From NCBI GenBank assembly GCA_025504975.1, contig JANUWI010000005.1:744001-808000 (forward strand): a stretch of 64,000 nucleotides of DNA, read 5' to 3'. Positions 1-12,132 of the stretch are shown piece by piece. This stretch comes from Plenodomus lindquistii. Lineage: Eukaryota > Ascomycota > Dothideomycetes > Pleosporales > Leptosphaeriaceae. The notes under the pieces were generated by a model, which was not told where the DNA came from, searched no databases, and was given only the letters and a program-made list of their open reading frames with translations. A program made the translations under genes and the position numbers. Position 1 is the first letter of the stretch, and each line of letters starts with the position of its first letter.

Positions 1-676
1 TAGTTTGGTCTTATGCTAACAGTCGTCAGTTTTTGAATCCGAGTTGGTATCTATCCACGGTGTCAAGAAGGATGAGCTATAGACGTTGTGAGAACTATGC
101 AGAGATACGACAATCGCTACGACTTGATGTCAAGGTGCCATTGCGGTTACCGAGCAGCATAAAAACGAAATAATGAACAGTATATATCAGATGCTACAAC
201 GCGAAGAGATTTGATATATGCGCTCTATATATGCATGAAGCACTACATTGTAACAATATCCCACAACCGGCCCCACTCCTCTCGTTGAGCGCTGGCGCGT
301 TCCAATGTGCACCGGCCGCCAATTATATCGCCCCCTTACAATCACGGACTGAATATATTCCATGTCTGTCTTCCTATACGTCGCTCAACACATTCCTACT
401 CTGGTACACCATGCGCAGAACAGGGGTTGCGCAACGCGCTAGGAATATATTCGCTCCCACGGCACCGAAAATATCACAGAGCAGAACCTCGAGCTCTATA
501 TAATGCTTCCAGCACTCCTGCTTCTTCTCTTGCTCCCCAGCCATCTGTATCTTCAGTGCTAAGCTGTTAAGCTTTTGTCTCCATACACGACTACACGTAC
601 GACCACCGCGCAAAGACCTCCATCTTTGCACATAATCTGGTTGCACTGTGCCTTACGCATACAACCTACCATCAAG
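1..676. other. Non-coding leader region with a TATA-like element
   Basis: No gene is supported here. A TATATAAT-like stretch near 497-504 is followed by a C/T-rich segment, a common promoter layout in filamentous fungi, and it precedes the small ORF that starts at 677. The remaining sequence shows no coding bias or recognisable RNA. Confidence 0.4.
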
Positions 677-1312
677 ATGGCACCAAAGATGAGCGGATTT
701 CTTAAGAAGCTTAACAACAATAACATGGCGCCTCAAGTTGCGCCGGTCACCGGATGTGTCAAGAAAGCCAGGGTAGCCAACGTGGGCAGCGAGATAAGAC
801 AGCTCGCAAGTATCGCTGCTGCTACTCAGCAAAAGACCTCAGCCTCAGCTGCAGTACTTCCCTTATCGCCAGCACTTCAAGCCGCTTCTCATCCTGAACG
901 CAACACCTCTTCAGCCCGCTTGAACGACGACGACAACAACACCAAAGCCCATTCAATCCGCCGCCGCCCCGCTGCACCAATCTCCATCTTCTGAGATCCT
1001 AAATCAGTCAAGGCCCGCGGATCAATTTCCTCTCGCCAGGGCCGTCAAATCAGCACCCTAAACCCTGCTGGCACTCTCTGCAACACTTCTGTCAACGTGG
1101 TTCATTCCCGCACGGTTAACCGGGTGATACATGAGAACAAGAAGATCGCAGCCATTGCACGAAAGCCGCTTCACGAGCAGAAGAAGGTTGAGGCCTGCTG
1201 GAAGAACGAGAGTTTAGATCCTATTGCTCAGCAGAGAAAATCAAGGATAAATACCTTTAGAAGATGCGGAGGGAGGCAGAGGCAGAGGAGGAGGGGAGTG
1301 TTTGTCCGGTAG
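677..1312 (+). pseudogene. Small hypothetical ORF interrupted by one in-frame TGA
   Basis: The ATG at 677 sits in a good context (CATCAAGATGG). The frame is open to a TGA at 992-994, and the same frame then stays open to the stop at 1310-1312, giving about 211 codons if the TGA is ignored. The product would be basic and rich in Ser, Ala, Gln and Arg, ending in an Arg/Gln-rich tail. The segment after the stop (for example VVHSRTVNRVIHENKK) reads like protein and not like chance sequence. No consensus GT-AG intron that removes the TGA and keeps frame was found. It may be a recent pseudogene, a readthrough gene or a sequence error. I do not recognise the family. Confidence 0.35.
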
Positions 1313-3771
1313 GTAAGTGGAAGCATGATGGGGATGGAGACTGTGACGAGCCTGTAAAGTGTGTTGCGAGGAAGGATTAGGGGGTAGTTCGAGTGTAGAG
1401 GGATTATGGTATTGATGGCAGCATTATGCCTCAAAGACACAACGAGAGTCGCTCAATTTGGCTTTGCATGTAGCATGGTTGTTCAAGAGCTGAACGACAC
1501 AACGCCATTCGAGATCTGCAGTCATGATAATACACCCAGAATTACCCAATACACCACATGGTTTTCGTCCAGATCAGCCACGCCTTAACTCCACTCTACG
1601 CGTACTGAAGCCGAGTTTTTGGAGTCTCCGAAGCCACTGGGTGGTCCGAACGCTGCGTGGCTGTGCCTGAATTTTATGGGCAGACACCCAGAGACGGTGA
1701 GGTTTCTCGTGAAGCCAAAACCTAGTCCGATACTAATCGCCACGTGGGGATTTTCTGGCGTGAACGCTTTCAGGCTCCTTGAAGGCGACAAGGTGACCAC
1801 GCTGCGGCGTCGCATTGCACCTATCAACGGCGGGAAGTATCTCAACGATGAGGAAACCAACTCTTTGGACAACCCTGAGCGGGGAATATAGCCTGGCGGA
1901 GCAAAATCAATCATATTTGACCCGAATTCCGGAGTTCGGTGCAGTCGTATCGAGTGATGATCCGCAGCGGGAAATAAACGCTAGTATTCATCTCATGTCC
2001 GGCAATCAGAGAAGAGCAGCAGGTGCGCCAGAGCAAACATCACTGCGCCTGTTAGGGCGGCGACGCTCTTTCTTTGTGCATCCCTTGTCGTAGGGCTGTC
2101 CTGACTTTACAGAGAAGGCCAGAATCTACACCATGGTTCATGATCATCTCTGATATCACTCTATAGGAGGGCGCATTGGGATCGGAGGAGAGCGACGTAG
2201 CATCTAGTGTCCTTTCCATGACATATGACCGTAATTGTAAGCTTACCTGCGGCCTTTCTGATTCGGGAATATTCTCGCTGCGATGATCTAGCTGATCTCA
2301 GATTCTAGGACGCTATGAGGCTGTAATTCTTGACGCTTGACCTTGGACATGCATGCGGCTGTGTCTAGGGGTAGCCACAGTCTCTGGGCAGTCCCGTAGA
2401 GGGGTAATCAAGAAAAGTAGAAAGGCACCACAGTATCATGGCGGTGTTGACAAGGGAAGGTTCGTTGGTGTCATGTCTGTCGTCTTTGTTCCCGGCTACC
2501 AATAATGTGGCTGTGGCCAAAAACGTGGAATGTCAATTAAACCCGTATCCGCGGAGACACAATTCGTCTCATCTGGGGAGAGGAAGAACCCAGAGACAGT
2601 GCTCAGGCTAATTGAAATGCTTCACGTCGAAGATCTCTTCGTGGATGGAATGTACAGGTCAAGTAGCGACGGCACGAACATACAAGAAAGTTGAGACCTA
2701 TGGGTTGCAAAGACGCGTGGGCTGGCAGATGATGAGTAACAAAGGGATGATTGCACGTGGTATTCAATCCGTTGTTGTCGCCCAGGTGGCCGTCGGAGGT
2801 GGCGGTAGTGAGATTCGAAGACAGGGACAAGTTCAGGTGGCAGGGGTGAGTGACGGGCAGCTGTGGGGACAGGAGGATGACATATTTTCTTGGCATCCAC
2901 TCACAAGCTGGCCACGGGCACCACCACCACCTCTCGACTTCACATGTTTCGATCAGCAATCCGTTCATAGCCATCAACGACTGCATTCTTTCTCCTTGTG
3001 GTTTACTACCTCAACCCAGGCTGGCTATGGTCACATGCGCCCGTAAACACCATAGGCCCAAACTCCACCTAGGCAAGCGATTGAATCTATTTGAGACGCG
3101 ATATCGAACGCCCGATAATGCAATTCTGTGTGGCTGATTTGGTCGTCATGTCTAGATGAGAATCGGCAATGCATTGACTGATATCAACATGCCTACGCGC
3201 AACACGTGCATGACCAGGGACGTCGCTTCCCAATCTCAATTGCTCCAGGCATGTCCACCGCGACCGCACGGGAGGGCTACTTTCATTCGTTGCGACATGA
3301 AGTCATGGGTCTGGCCAGCGTCTTGTATATCTTCCTTGCTGCTGTAGCTGTTGCTGTGGCGTCACGTCCAATCCTTCCATTCCTTCCTTTGTCCCTCACT
3401 TTCGACGACTTAGGCGAACGATCCACAACGCCGCAGGCGAGAGAGACGCATCCAGCTGGGAATCGCATTGGCTCCCGCTTGACATGCATCCCGGTATACA
3501 ACACACTTTCGTATAGGTCCCCGCGCTCTCGATACCTCGCCGGAAGCCCCCAGTTCTGAACTGTCGTCGTTCTAGTAAGGCGCAACTACCCCACAGGATC
3601 GCCTTGAGCGCAGCTGCCCTTCGGTCCCTGCAGCCCTATCGCCTATCGGTCAGCACGCCCAATCCTTGGGGTCTTTGACTTCTCCCTCGTCCGCACTGGG
3701 CGGTAACAAAGACATGCTACTGTCGCCTATGCACTGCTCTTCGTTGCGCAAGCTCTCGTTATAACGGCACC
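1313..3771. other. Long intergenic region upstream of the GPCR gene
   Basis: About 2.4 kb without a convincing gene. Both strands are open around 1585-1914, but neither product looks like a known protein. A short + strand ORF from 3308 to 3559 could encode an 84-residue protein with a signal-peptide-like start (MGLASVLYIFLAAVAVAVAS). It has no other support and may be leader sequence of the downstream gene. Confidence 0.4.
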
Positions 3772-5634
3772 ATGTTCGGACAAGGCGCCTTCCCAATGCA
3801 CATCGGCCACAACCTGCAAGCCTCTGAGAAAACCAACAGCATCCCCACCAACGAGTCATTTGGCCCTCCACCGAATCTCTCTCTAACGATGAGTCTTACT
3901 TCCAGCTTCTCCGTTGGAGAGTACAGAGCGATCGAGATCACCACACGTACGACCTCGATCATCTCGATTCTGGGCTCTTTCTTCGTTCTGGGCACGTTCG
4001 CAGCGTTTCCTTACTTTCGGAAGCGTAAGAAAGTTTGATTCGATCGTCGCACGTAAATGCTGAAATGAATTGTAGCAATCAACCGGTTGATCTTCTATGC
4101 GACGTTCGGCAATCTCCTAGTCAACATCGCGACTTTGATAGCAACTTCGGCACTTCCACGGGCAGATGCCCTAGATGTCTCAAGTTTATGCGAGTTTCAA
4201 GGCGTATTGATTCAATGGTTCATGTCGGCTGATGCTGCTTGGGTACTACATCTCCTGGCATCTCTCCGACAAACACTGACTTGGTGCATCCAGGACTTTT
4301 GCATGGCGATGAATGTGCTCCTTGTCTTCTTCTTTGGGTACGACTCTTCTCAACTCCACAAACTCGAAAAGTGGTACTTCATATTTGCATACGGTATTCC
4401 TGGAATTCCACCCATCGCATTCGTGATTCTTGATCACACAGGACATCCCATCATTGGGACAGCGACAGTCAGTTGATATGCATCATCTATTCATTACTTC
4501 GACTGACGATCTAGATCTGGTGTTGGATCAACAGAGAGAATGATTGGATGCGAATTGCGTTCTTCTATGCACCAGTCTGGTAAGTGATTCATCGTATAAA
4601 CTGTCACCTGCTTATTCCTTCAAGGCTTGTCATTTCTGCTACCTTCGCAATTTATGTTGTAACGGGTGTGCACATCTTCAAGAAGCGTGCATTGTTGCGC
4701 GACTTCGCGGCAGCACCAGCCGAAAAACCTGACATGGAATTTTCACCCGTCGTGGCAGACGTTCCCGTAAATCCCTTCGCAGACCTCAACAACATTGTCG
4801 TAACGACCGAGATTGGATACAATGTTGATGATGAACTTGCCAACATAAAGCCTGCCGTGAATGAAGGCGATCAGGCATCGATGAGTTCATTTTCAAGCAC
4901 TCGTAACTTCCCAGGACCAAGCCAGGTCCTAAGCCCAATTTCCCCAATTTCTCCACTTGCACCTCCAGTACGACCTGCTTTGGTCTCGCCAGATGACGAG
5001 AAAAACGCAGAATCTCGCAGACATCCAAGCCATATGGGCAACAACGTAAGATCTGGCTACAAGGCGACGGCCTTTGCGGATAATTCTGGCCTGCCACCGC
5101 TCCTACCAGGCTCGATGAATCGACGAACGCGAGCAAATCTCGCCGAAGGAAACGAAGCGGCCATGGCATATCTGAAGGTCGCCATGCTCATGTTCATGGC
5201 CATGTTTATGATATGGGTACCATGTGAGTCTCACCAAGTACAAGGTCTAACAGGTGCTAACTCAAGTAGCGACTGTAAACCGCCTCTACTCTTTCGTCCA
5301 TAGAGGCTCACCAAACTTCGGCCTGAACCTCAGTTCCGCAATAGTGTTGCCGCTGCAAGGTGCCTGGGCCGCCACCATTTACGCTTACACATCACGCTCT
5401 GAATGCAGACGCGCGTACGCGGATATCATGACCAGATTTACCGGGAAGCAAGTGCAGTACGAATCACGCCGATACACGAAGCGTGAGGATACGATGAATA
5501 GCTCACGGGATACCAATCACGACTCGAAGGGTGATATTGCAATGGGTGGTATCTACAAGCAGCGTGAGCAGGTACAGCAAGCTGAGGTTGCGGGGCGAGA
5601 TAGTATTAGTCCGGTACTACCTAGTGGGCATTGA
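3772..5634 (+). CDS. cAMP-receptor-like G-protein-coupled receptor, five exons
   Basis: Seven-transmembrane receptor of the fungal cAMP-receptor-like (Dicty_CAR-like) class, expected at the plasma membrane and coupling to heterotrimeric G proteins. Proposed exons are 3772-4024, 4076-4467, 4515-4579, 4625-5223 and 5270-5634, giving 557 residues. Each junction has GT-AG ends and restores family motifs: KPINRLIFYATFGNLL after TM1, CEFQGVLIQWFMSAD around TM3, IWCWINRENDWMRIAFFYAP before TM5, and WVPSTVNRLYS around TM6-TM7. The loop between TM5 and TM6 is long (about 150 residues), Ser/Pro-rich and probably cytoplasmic. The N terminus has NxS/T sites (NES, NLS) as expected outside the cell. The ligand is unknown. 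The last intron has a tandem acceptor (AAG/TAG). Confidence 0.87.
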
Positions 5635-6055
5635 GACGCTAAGAATCGCTACTTGTGTTTCTTGTGTAGATATTCGTCTGCGATGTTCGTGAAGAAATAT
5701 AGCTATAATCTTCTATATTGAGGGGTTATAAGAATGAAATGATACCCAAAACACGTGACGCATTGTTGAACGTTGAAATAAAGTTAACCATGAAACATAC
5801 CCATGGGTTTCTCACGCTTACTACCGTGGTCCCTTTGTCGTGTGTTCGTGTCGCGGAACGTGGCTTGTGCTGGGATCTGTACGGCGGTTTTGCGGCACAC
5901 ACGTAGTCATGTATATACATGCAACACACGTGCATCCCTCCCGCGCTATGTCCATTTCCCAAACACACAAGGCCTTGAGTTAGACACTACGAGTACTCCT
6001 CCACCACTCCTACACATTCCACCCACACATCACCTCTCCCCTCCCCCTCCCATCC
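5635..6055. other. Convergent intergenic region, pyrimidine-rich on the + strand
   Basis: This lies between the 3' ends of the GPCR and acid phosphatase genes. The right half is strongly C/A/T-rich on the + strand (about 5990-6055) and continues into the acid phosphatase 3' end. No gene is seen. Confidence 0.5.
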
Positions 6056-7585
6056 TCACACCCCACAAAACCCCCCAACCTTCTCCGCGCCCCTGCCCAC
6101 CAGCCCATCCACATACCCCAAAAACACCTCAAGCTCCAACAACTCCACCACACCCAAAACCGGACTCGAACTCCTAAACACCTGTCCACCCCAAAGAATC
6201 CTAATATACTGCCCCTTGTCCACCCCCACCCCCACTGTCCCCGCCGATCCTCCCTTGGTTTTATAAATTTCAAAAACAAGCTCACTCCCCATACCCACCC
6301 AGACCATTGTTTCAATTTGCAGGAGACTCAGGAGTTTAGATACTGATCCGTCGTGTGCGATGTTGTGTCTGTATATTACACTTTCGCCGTCGCCGATTCC
6401 GTTTCCGGTTCCCTGAACTGCAGCGCGGATATTACTCGCTAGTTCGGCGAGAAAGACGCCGTATGAGGCTGCTGCTGCGCGTAGACTGGATGGGGAGTCG
6501 CGATGGATGAAAGAATATTCGTATTGGCCTAGTCGATACACTGTATCTGCCATTTCTTGTGTTACGCAGAGGGAAGGATCGGCGAGACTGCAGGGGAGGG
6601 GTTTGGAGTGGCATTGGCGGGCGGAGAGGTTGTCGTAGTAGTGGTCTAGGGAGGTGTGCCAGGCGGGTGAGGTAGGGGGGATGTTCGAGATTTTATCGAG
6701 AGAGGCGAAGAGGGGTGCTGCGGCGGTGAGGTGCGCGGTCCAGTTTGGGGCACGGCTGCCGACGCCGTAGGAGGAGTATAGGGAGGTTGCGGCGGGACAG
6801 GGGTATTGGGGTTCGAGGGAGTCGATGGTGGGTGGTTGGATGTGTAGGGGGATGTTAGAGGAGGAGGAGGGGGCGTACATGCCGTTTATTAGCATGCCGG
6901 CGACTTGGGAGGTGATGACGTTGTTGGTGACGCGGTAGGAGACTTTGTCGCTGAGGTTAGAGGGGAGGAAGTGTAAGAGGTCGTGGTAGACGCCGTAGAG
7001 ATCTTTTCCATGCTGGTGGGAGTCGTCGAGGCCGCCTCGGGAGATTTGGGGGAATTGGCAGGTGCCGTTGAATCCGGATTGGGGGAAGGGATTGGTGGGA
7101 TCAGTGTAGACGGACCAGTAGGTTGATGCTGATGCATTTCCTGTAGGATTGAGGGGCTCTCCGTAGTAGAATAGCCCTTGGTCGTTGCAGTCCCATCGAT
7201 ACGATTCCTTGGGGAAGGTGTTGGATGCGTAGGGTGTTCGCTTGTGATGGCGATGAATACTAATCTTATCAGCTTGAACATCAGATCGAACAGTATCTTA
7301 GTAGACCTACAATTCAACGTAGACCAGCTCGTATTCTTCGGAGACTTTCTTGTACTCTTGCTTCCTCACATGTGGCATGTTGCACCAGTTGTATGTGCCA
7401 TACGGTACTTCACTGGGTAATTGTGAGCTGTTGAAAATGAAGCCGTTGGTTCCAGTGCCGTTTATCACTTGGTTCAGATCATTGATCCAACTCTTTTTTG
7501 GTGCATGCCAGCTCAGATCAATAGCAGTACTGTTCTTCGCCGAAACCGCGGAAATCAACGAAGCCAACATTAATGGAGCAGACAT
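6056..7585 (-). CDS. Secreted histidine acid phosphatase-like protein
   Basis: Histidine phosphatase superfamily, clan 2: hydrolysis of phosphomonoesters through a phosphohistidine intermediate. Two exons (7585-7311 and 7259-6056, 51-bp intron) give 492 residues, normal for the family. The junction creates the active-site motif RHHKRTP (about residues 95-101), the fungal form of RHGxRxP. The catalytic HD pair is seen in RHNIAHDGS (about 394-395). The N terminus MSAPLMLASLISAVSA is signal-peptide-like, and several NxS/T sites follow, so secretion or vacuolar routing is likely. An upstream in-frame ATG at 7690 would add a hydrophobic 35-residue extension and is less likely. The C-terminal third is Gly/Val-rich with low-complexity codons. 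The substrate is not known. Confidence 0.85.
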
Positions 7586-9603
7586 CTTGATAGATAGCAC
7601 GTCGAGGTTCACCCCAAGACGACAAATGAGCGTGTAGACGGTGCCAAGAAGTACGAACAAGGACACGGCGACGAAAGCGACATGATGCATATCTTATATG
7701 ATAGAAAATACGGGACAAGCCATTACTGATGAAGGGTTATGGCCGTGATGATGGACGGTGGGAGTTGAGAGTTTATTAGAGGAAGTCGCACGGGTCTGAC
7801 CCCTGCGCTGTGATTGGCTGGTTGGCCACTACGAACGATGGGCCCTGTAAATATGGTGTGGAGCTTTGCAAGATAAGAATAACATGTCTGAAGGTCGTTG
7901 CTTCTGGATGAATAGTATCTCAGTGTTCTGAATTGTTATTGTATGAGTCGAAATGCCCACCGCACATCCTGTAACTGTACATGCATCAAGCTCCCGACCA
8001 GACATTGAAGCTAGGGAAGCATGCATGATATCATTGAGAATGACCATCGCAGTCACCCAAATTCTAACGATGTAGTCTTCTCGTGGTAGCGCGCTGTATG
8101 TAGGCATATCATAGAGTGTGTACTGTTCTGGTAGTTCAAACTACGTTGTATCAAGGATTGAGATGGATTGACCAGCTAAAATTAAGCGCTTCCTGTCAGA
8201 GAGCCTAAACAGCTGGCAAAAATTCTGGAAGATAGGCATACGATAGCGTCAGATCTCTGAGCTCGATTTCGATAGCTCTTTGACTACAGATTGGCAGCGG
8301 GTGGGATAGTGGTGGAGACTCTAAGTATGCTAGGGCGGCAGTAGAGACAGGCCGGTGCTGTCCATTTGGGTCGGGCCGTGCAAAAGCACTGTGACAACGT
8401 GGGAGCGAGGATGCGGTGCAAATTTAAACGTTGTGAAATGTGACCAACAGCATTGCTGCAATGTTTCAACGACATGTTGATATTGCGCATGAAGAGGCGT
8501 TCATCAACGGACAGCGTGCGCTTGTTTGTACAATCATGCGTCTTCGCTCGCAGTATGTCCGTGGAATTAGAAACAACGCGCATAATGGCGCCATGGATTG
8601 CGGTCGTCTATCTCGAACTGCTGTTATCGATTGGCTTTGCAACTACTATGTATAGTCTTGCCTTGTCACGAGGATGTCCCTACCAGCCGACATTGCTCAA
8701 GTCGTACTCTATTGTGAGATGGATGGCGATGGAAGGGTCATGCGATGCATCTCGAACAGACCTTGGCCCAGGCCGCCACAGCCCTATCCAGCCCAGAATG
8801 ATCAGCGCAGGCTGGCGAAACCCCTTTTCTTATGCATGACGCGATGCGGCGAATGCTTGCAGGTTGCGTGGGCAGCCTCGAGAAACAAGCTTAGTCCGTG
8901 CCTCGAACGACGACAGAGGACCATTGTACAAATGCACGACGCGAAAGCAGCGCGTACCAGACAAGAGCATGTAGGGCACGAATCATGGCGGTGGTGCAGT
9001 TGTGCATTGCTAGACGCTGCTGGTCAAGTTGTGGACGTTTCGCATTGACATTTCGGGCGTGCCACCCCAGTCGGGGAGTCGCGACCATGGCCGTCTCCCA
9101 CACACAGGCGAGCAACAGCCGCAGGCCAATTGCACCAGACTTGCCAGCACTCCTGCTCTGCTGCTCGACGCGCTTCTCTTTTGGCCGCCTGTGTGGCTGT
9201 TTTTCGCACCTTCACCACCTGCAGTGTACAGTGTACTCTCGCGCCCTCTCTTCGCCAAAGCTCCAGAATCCGGGGGAGGCCTCAAAGCGCCAGCGGCCCA
9301 CCGTTCCTGCAGTAGTCGCCGGCCTAAAGGTTAGTCAATCAGACCCTGGGCCATTCACCAAGGCACGTCGCACGCCCACCCGCGCTGTAGCAGGCGCTGA
9401 CCTTGCACCCCGCGGAGCAGCTGCTCCCTTCAATTTCAGCCCTCATTTTGGCCAGCTCGCCCGCATTGCTGCTGTGCCGTCGGCCCAAGTCTATCCACAA
9501 GACATCCAATTGCGCCGCCGTACTTGTGCCCCATCTGCTAAGATTACACCTGCGCGACCGCCGCAGTGCCAGTTGATTAAGAGCCGCCGCCCGCCCGCCG
9601 ACC
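7586..9603. other. Divergent promoter region between acid phosphatase and septin-like genes
   Basis: About 2 kb. Several overlapping ORFs occur on both strands at 8280-9635, including a 245-codon + strand ORF that runs 32 nt into the septin-like gene in another frame. None resembles a known protein, and their composition follows the GC-rich promoter and leader. No RNA gene was recognised. Confidence 0.5.
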
Positions 9604-11541
9604 ATGGCCAGCACCACGCCCAACACGTCCTCTAATCCACCCAACTCCTCGCTGCACAAGGACGCTTCGCCTGAGCCCACCGCCCGTCCCTCTGTAGCGC
9701 AGGCCAACGGCGACCCCCAAGGACCGCGCAGGACTTCGTTTGGATTCTTGCGCCGCAAGTCCAGTGCCGACCGCAGCAGCAACCACAGTCGAAGCCCCTC
9801 TACCGGCAAGATGAGCAAGAAGCAAAAGGCCCTTGCGCACGAGGAAGCGTTACGCAGACAGCGCGAGGCCGCCATGCTGCCCCGACAACCACCCCGCCTG
9901 CCCTCGCATTCCGCCCTGCCCCAGCTTGCCACCTTTGGAGGGGAAGATGCCCGCCCGGACTCGGTCGCCATTGTTTCCAACAGGGCCGGCAATTACCAGC
10001 CTAACAGCCACGCCAGTCACAACAGCCACAACTTTTCGCGTCCTTCGGTCGACACGTACAGAATGGCTCAGAATCAGAACCCAAACCCCGCTACTACCTC
10101 TCCCAGTGCCGGTGGCCCGCCCAACGACTACATGAACTACGACCCGTATCCCAGAACCGAGAGCATGACGCATCGTGGTCGCTACAGCTATGCCAGCAGC
10201 CAACACAGCACCGTCAACAGTCCTCGCCGCGTCAGGAGGAGGAAGGACCCAACCCCGTTCAAGTAGGTTACACAGCATCCAACAACGCAATTTTCTTGCT
10301 AACCAGCACACAGTATTCTGGTAATTGGAACCAAAGGATGCGGCAAGTCTTCGTTCATTGACTTCCTGCGCACTGCGCTTGCTCTCCCAGCAAGGAAGAG
10401 ACCCCACACACCGTCTCCTCCGGCTACAGCTGTGGGTGGTGACGATTCACCCTTTACGTCAGAGTACCTCGAGACTGAAGTCGATGGCGAGCGTGTCGGC
10501 GTAACTTTGTGGGACTCTGAAGGCCTGGAGAAGAATATTGTAGACTTCCAGTTGCCCATCATCACCTCCTTCCTCGAGTCCAAGTTTGAGGACACATTCG
10601 GTGAAGAGCAAAAGGTCGTACGCGCGCCTGGTGTCAAGGATACTCACATTCACTGCGTCTTCCTTCTTTTAGACCCTATCCGCCTCGACCAGAACATTGC
10701 GGTGGCGCGTAAGAAGTCCAACGCTGTCAAGATTGGCAATGCTGTCTTTGGCGGACTCGACGAGAATCTCGATTTGAACGTTCTGCGCGAGCTCCAGGGC
10801 AAGACCACAGTGATTCCGGTCATTAGCAAGGCGGACACCATCACAGGCGCGCACATGCGCCATCTCAAGAGAATGGTGTGGGATACCCTCAAGCGTGCGA
10901 AACTTGATCCTCTCGAGGCTTTGAATTTGGATGCCGATGAAGACGACGAGGACGACCCTGACCGACTCGACGAGCGCGATGAGGACGAGTATGAGGAATC
11001 CTCCGAAGGCGAGGAAAAGTCTGAGGTTCTGAATAAGATTTTGGGCCGCTCTTCCTCTGAAGCTGCCAGGTCAATGGCTTCGTCAAACTCTTCAAAGTCG
11101 CAGTCCCCTCCCACTTCGCCACCCAGCGCCAAGAAGAACCACAGCCGAAAGCCCTCAGCCATGTCTGCGTCCCTCCAGGCGGAGACCACAGAGACACCGT
11201 TCCTGCCCCTCAGCATCATCTCGCCCGACCCATACGAGCCAGAAGTCGTCGGCCGCAGATTTCCATGGGGCTTCGCTGACCCGCACAACCCAGAGCATTG
11301 CGATTTCACGAGGCTCAGGGAGAGCGTGTTCAGCGAATGGCGTGCGGAGTTGCGCGAGGCGAGTCGCGATCAGTGGTACGAGGGTTGGAGGACGAACCGC
11401 CTGCAAAAGGGTACCACTAAGCGGCACGTTTCGACATCGGATGGTCCTGCTACAAAGGGGCTTTCGGTACCAGCTGTCAATGGTCGCGCCATGAGCGCTG
11501 GCGCCAGGGACTACCGCCAGTACCAGCCTGTCGGCTTTTAA
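9604..11541 (+). CDS. Septin-like GTPase with disordered N terminus and acidic insert
   Basis: Two exons (9604-10262 and 10314-11541) give 628 residues. The intron is 51 bp with a GCTAAC branch-like site. The first 220 residues are Ser/Pro/Asn/His-rich and probably disordered. The GTPase domain follows: P-loop GTKGCGKSS (about 225-233), DSEG as the G3 motif (about 287-290, septins usually have DTPG) and SKAD as G4 (about 391-394, usually AKAD). A stretch of Asp/Glu (about 420-450) and a Ser-rich tract split the domain before the septin unique element (GRRFPWGFADPHNPEHCDF). The expected role is filament or cortex organisation at septa and hyphal tips. The altered G3 and the insert suggest a divergent septin and not one of the four core septins. 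No C-terminal coiled coil is evident. Confidence 0.82.
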
Positions 11542-12132
11542 GTGCTACTCAAACCGAACCTTTCTCGCCGCGCAACTTGACTTTGCTGGCTGGCCTCAGA
11601 TTGCTTTTTGTGTCACGGCATCACGTCTGGCATACGTGCGATACTTCTTCTACCTCAAGCGACCAACTCCAGCTCGAGAAATCCCCTAGAGCGGATCACC
11701 ATACTTTTGACAGCAACACAATATCCATGTGTTTCTCATTTCTCTTTGTCCATACCCCCTTTGTATCTTTTGTACAGCTGGCATCTGAATTTTGTTACAA
11801 CCTCCCTTCTTCGAAAAACTGCGCATACCCTCCTCCCCTACTGTTTAAGTACCATTCTAGATCATGCCCGTTCCGACCACACCCGCTTGCTTACACCCAT
11901 TGTTGTTGGAGGAAACCTTTTTTTAAAAACAGTGTTACGCTGGTCGTATTGTGTCACATGGAACACATTGACCTGAAATTGACCTGGGCTCCACACATGT
12001 ATAGCAATGTATGTAGGTTTTAAGAAGATCTTTTTCGCAGACGCAATTATAGTTTATTCTGCTGTCTGAAATATGCTACTTTGCGCTATGCTCATGACAC
12101 GTGCTTGTGCAAATATTCAAAAGGGAAACATT
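11542..12132. other. Convergent 3' region between septin-like and SDR genes
   Basis: About 590 bp holding the two 3' untranslated regions. It is T/C-rich with poly-A-signal-like AT stretches near 11930-12060. No gene is seen. Confidence 0.5.

Noticed and set aside
1585..1914. Overlapping ORFs on both strands
   Set aside because: Neither shows a domain, signal peptide or splice structure; mutual openness suggests chance.
8898..9635. 245-codon + strand ORF before the septin-like gene
   Set aside because: It overlaps the septin-like start in another frame, has no recognisable motif, and its composition matches the GC-rich promoter.
10650..11309. 219-codon - strand ORF with Ser runs
   Set aside because: It mirrors the acidic tract of the septin-like gene; Ser runs are the complement of Asp/Glu codons.
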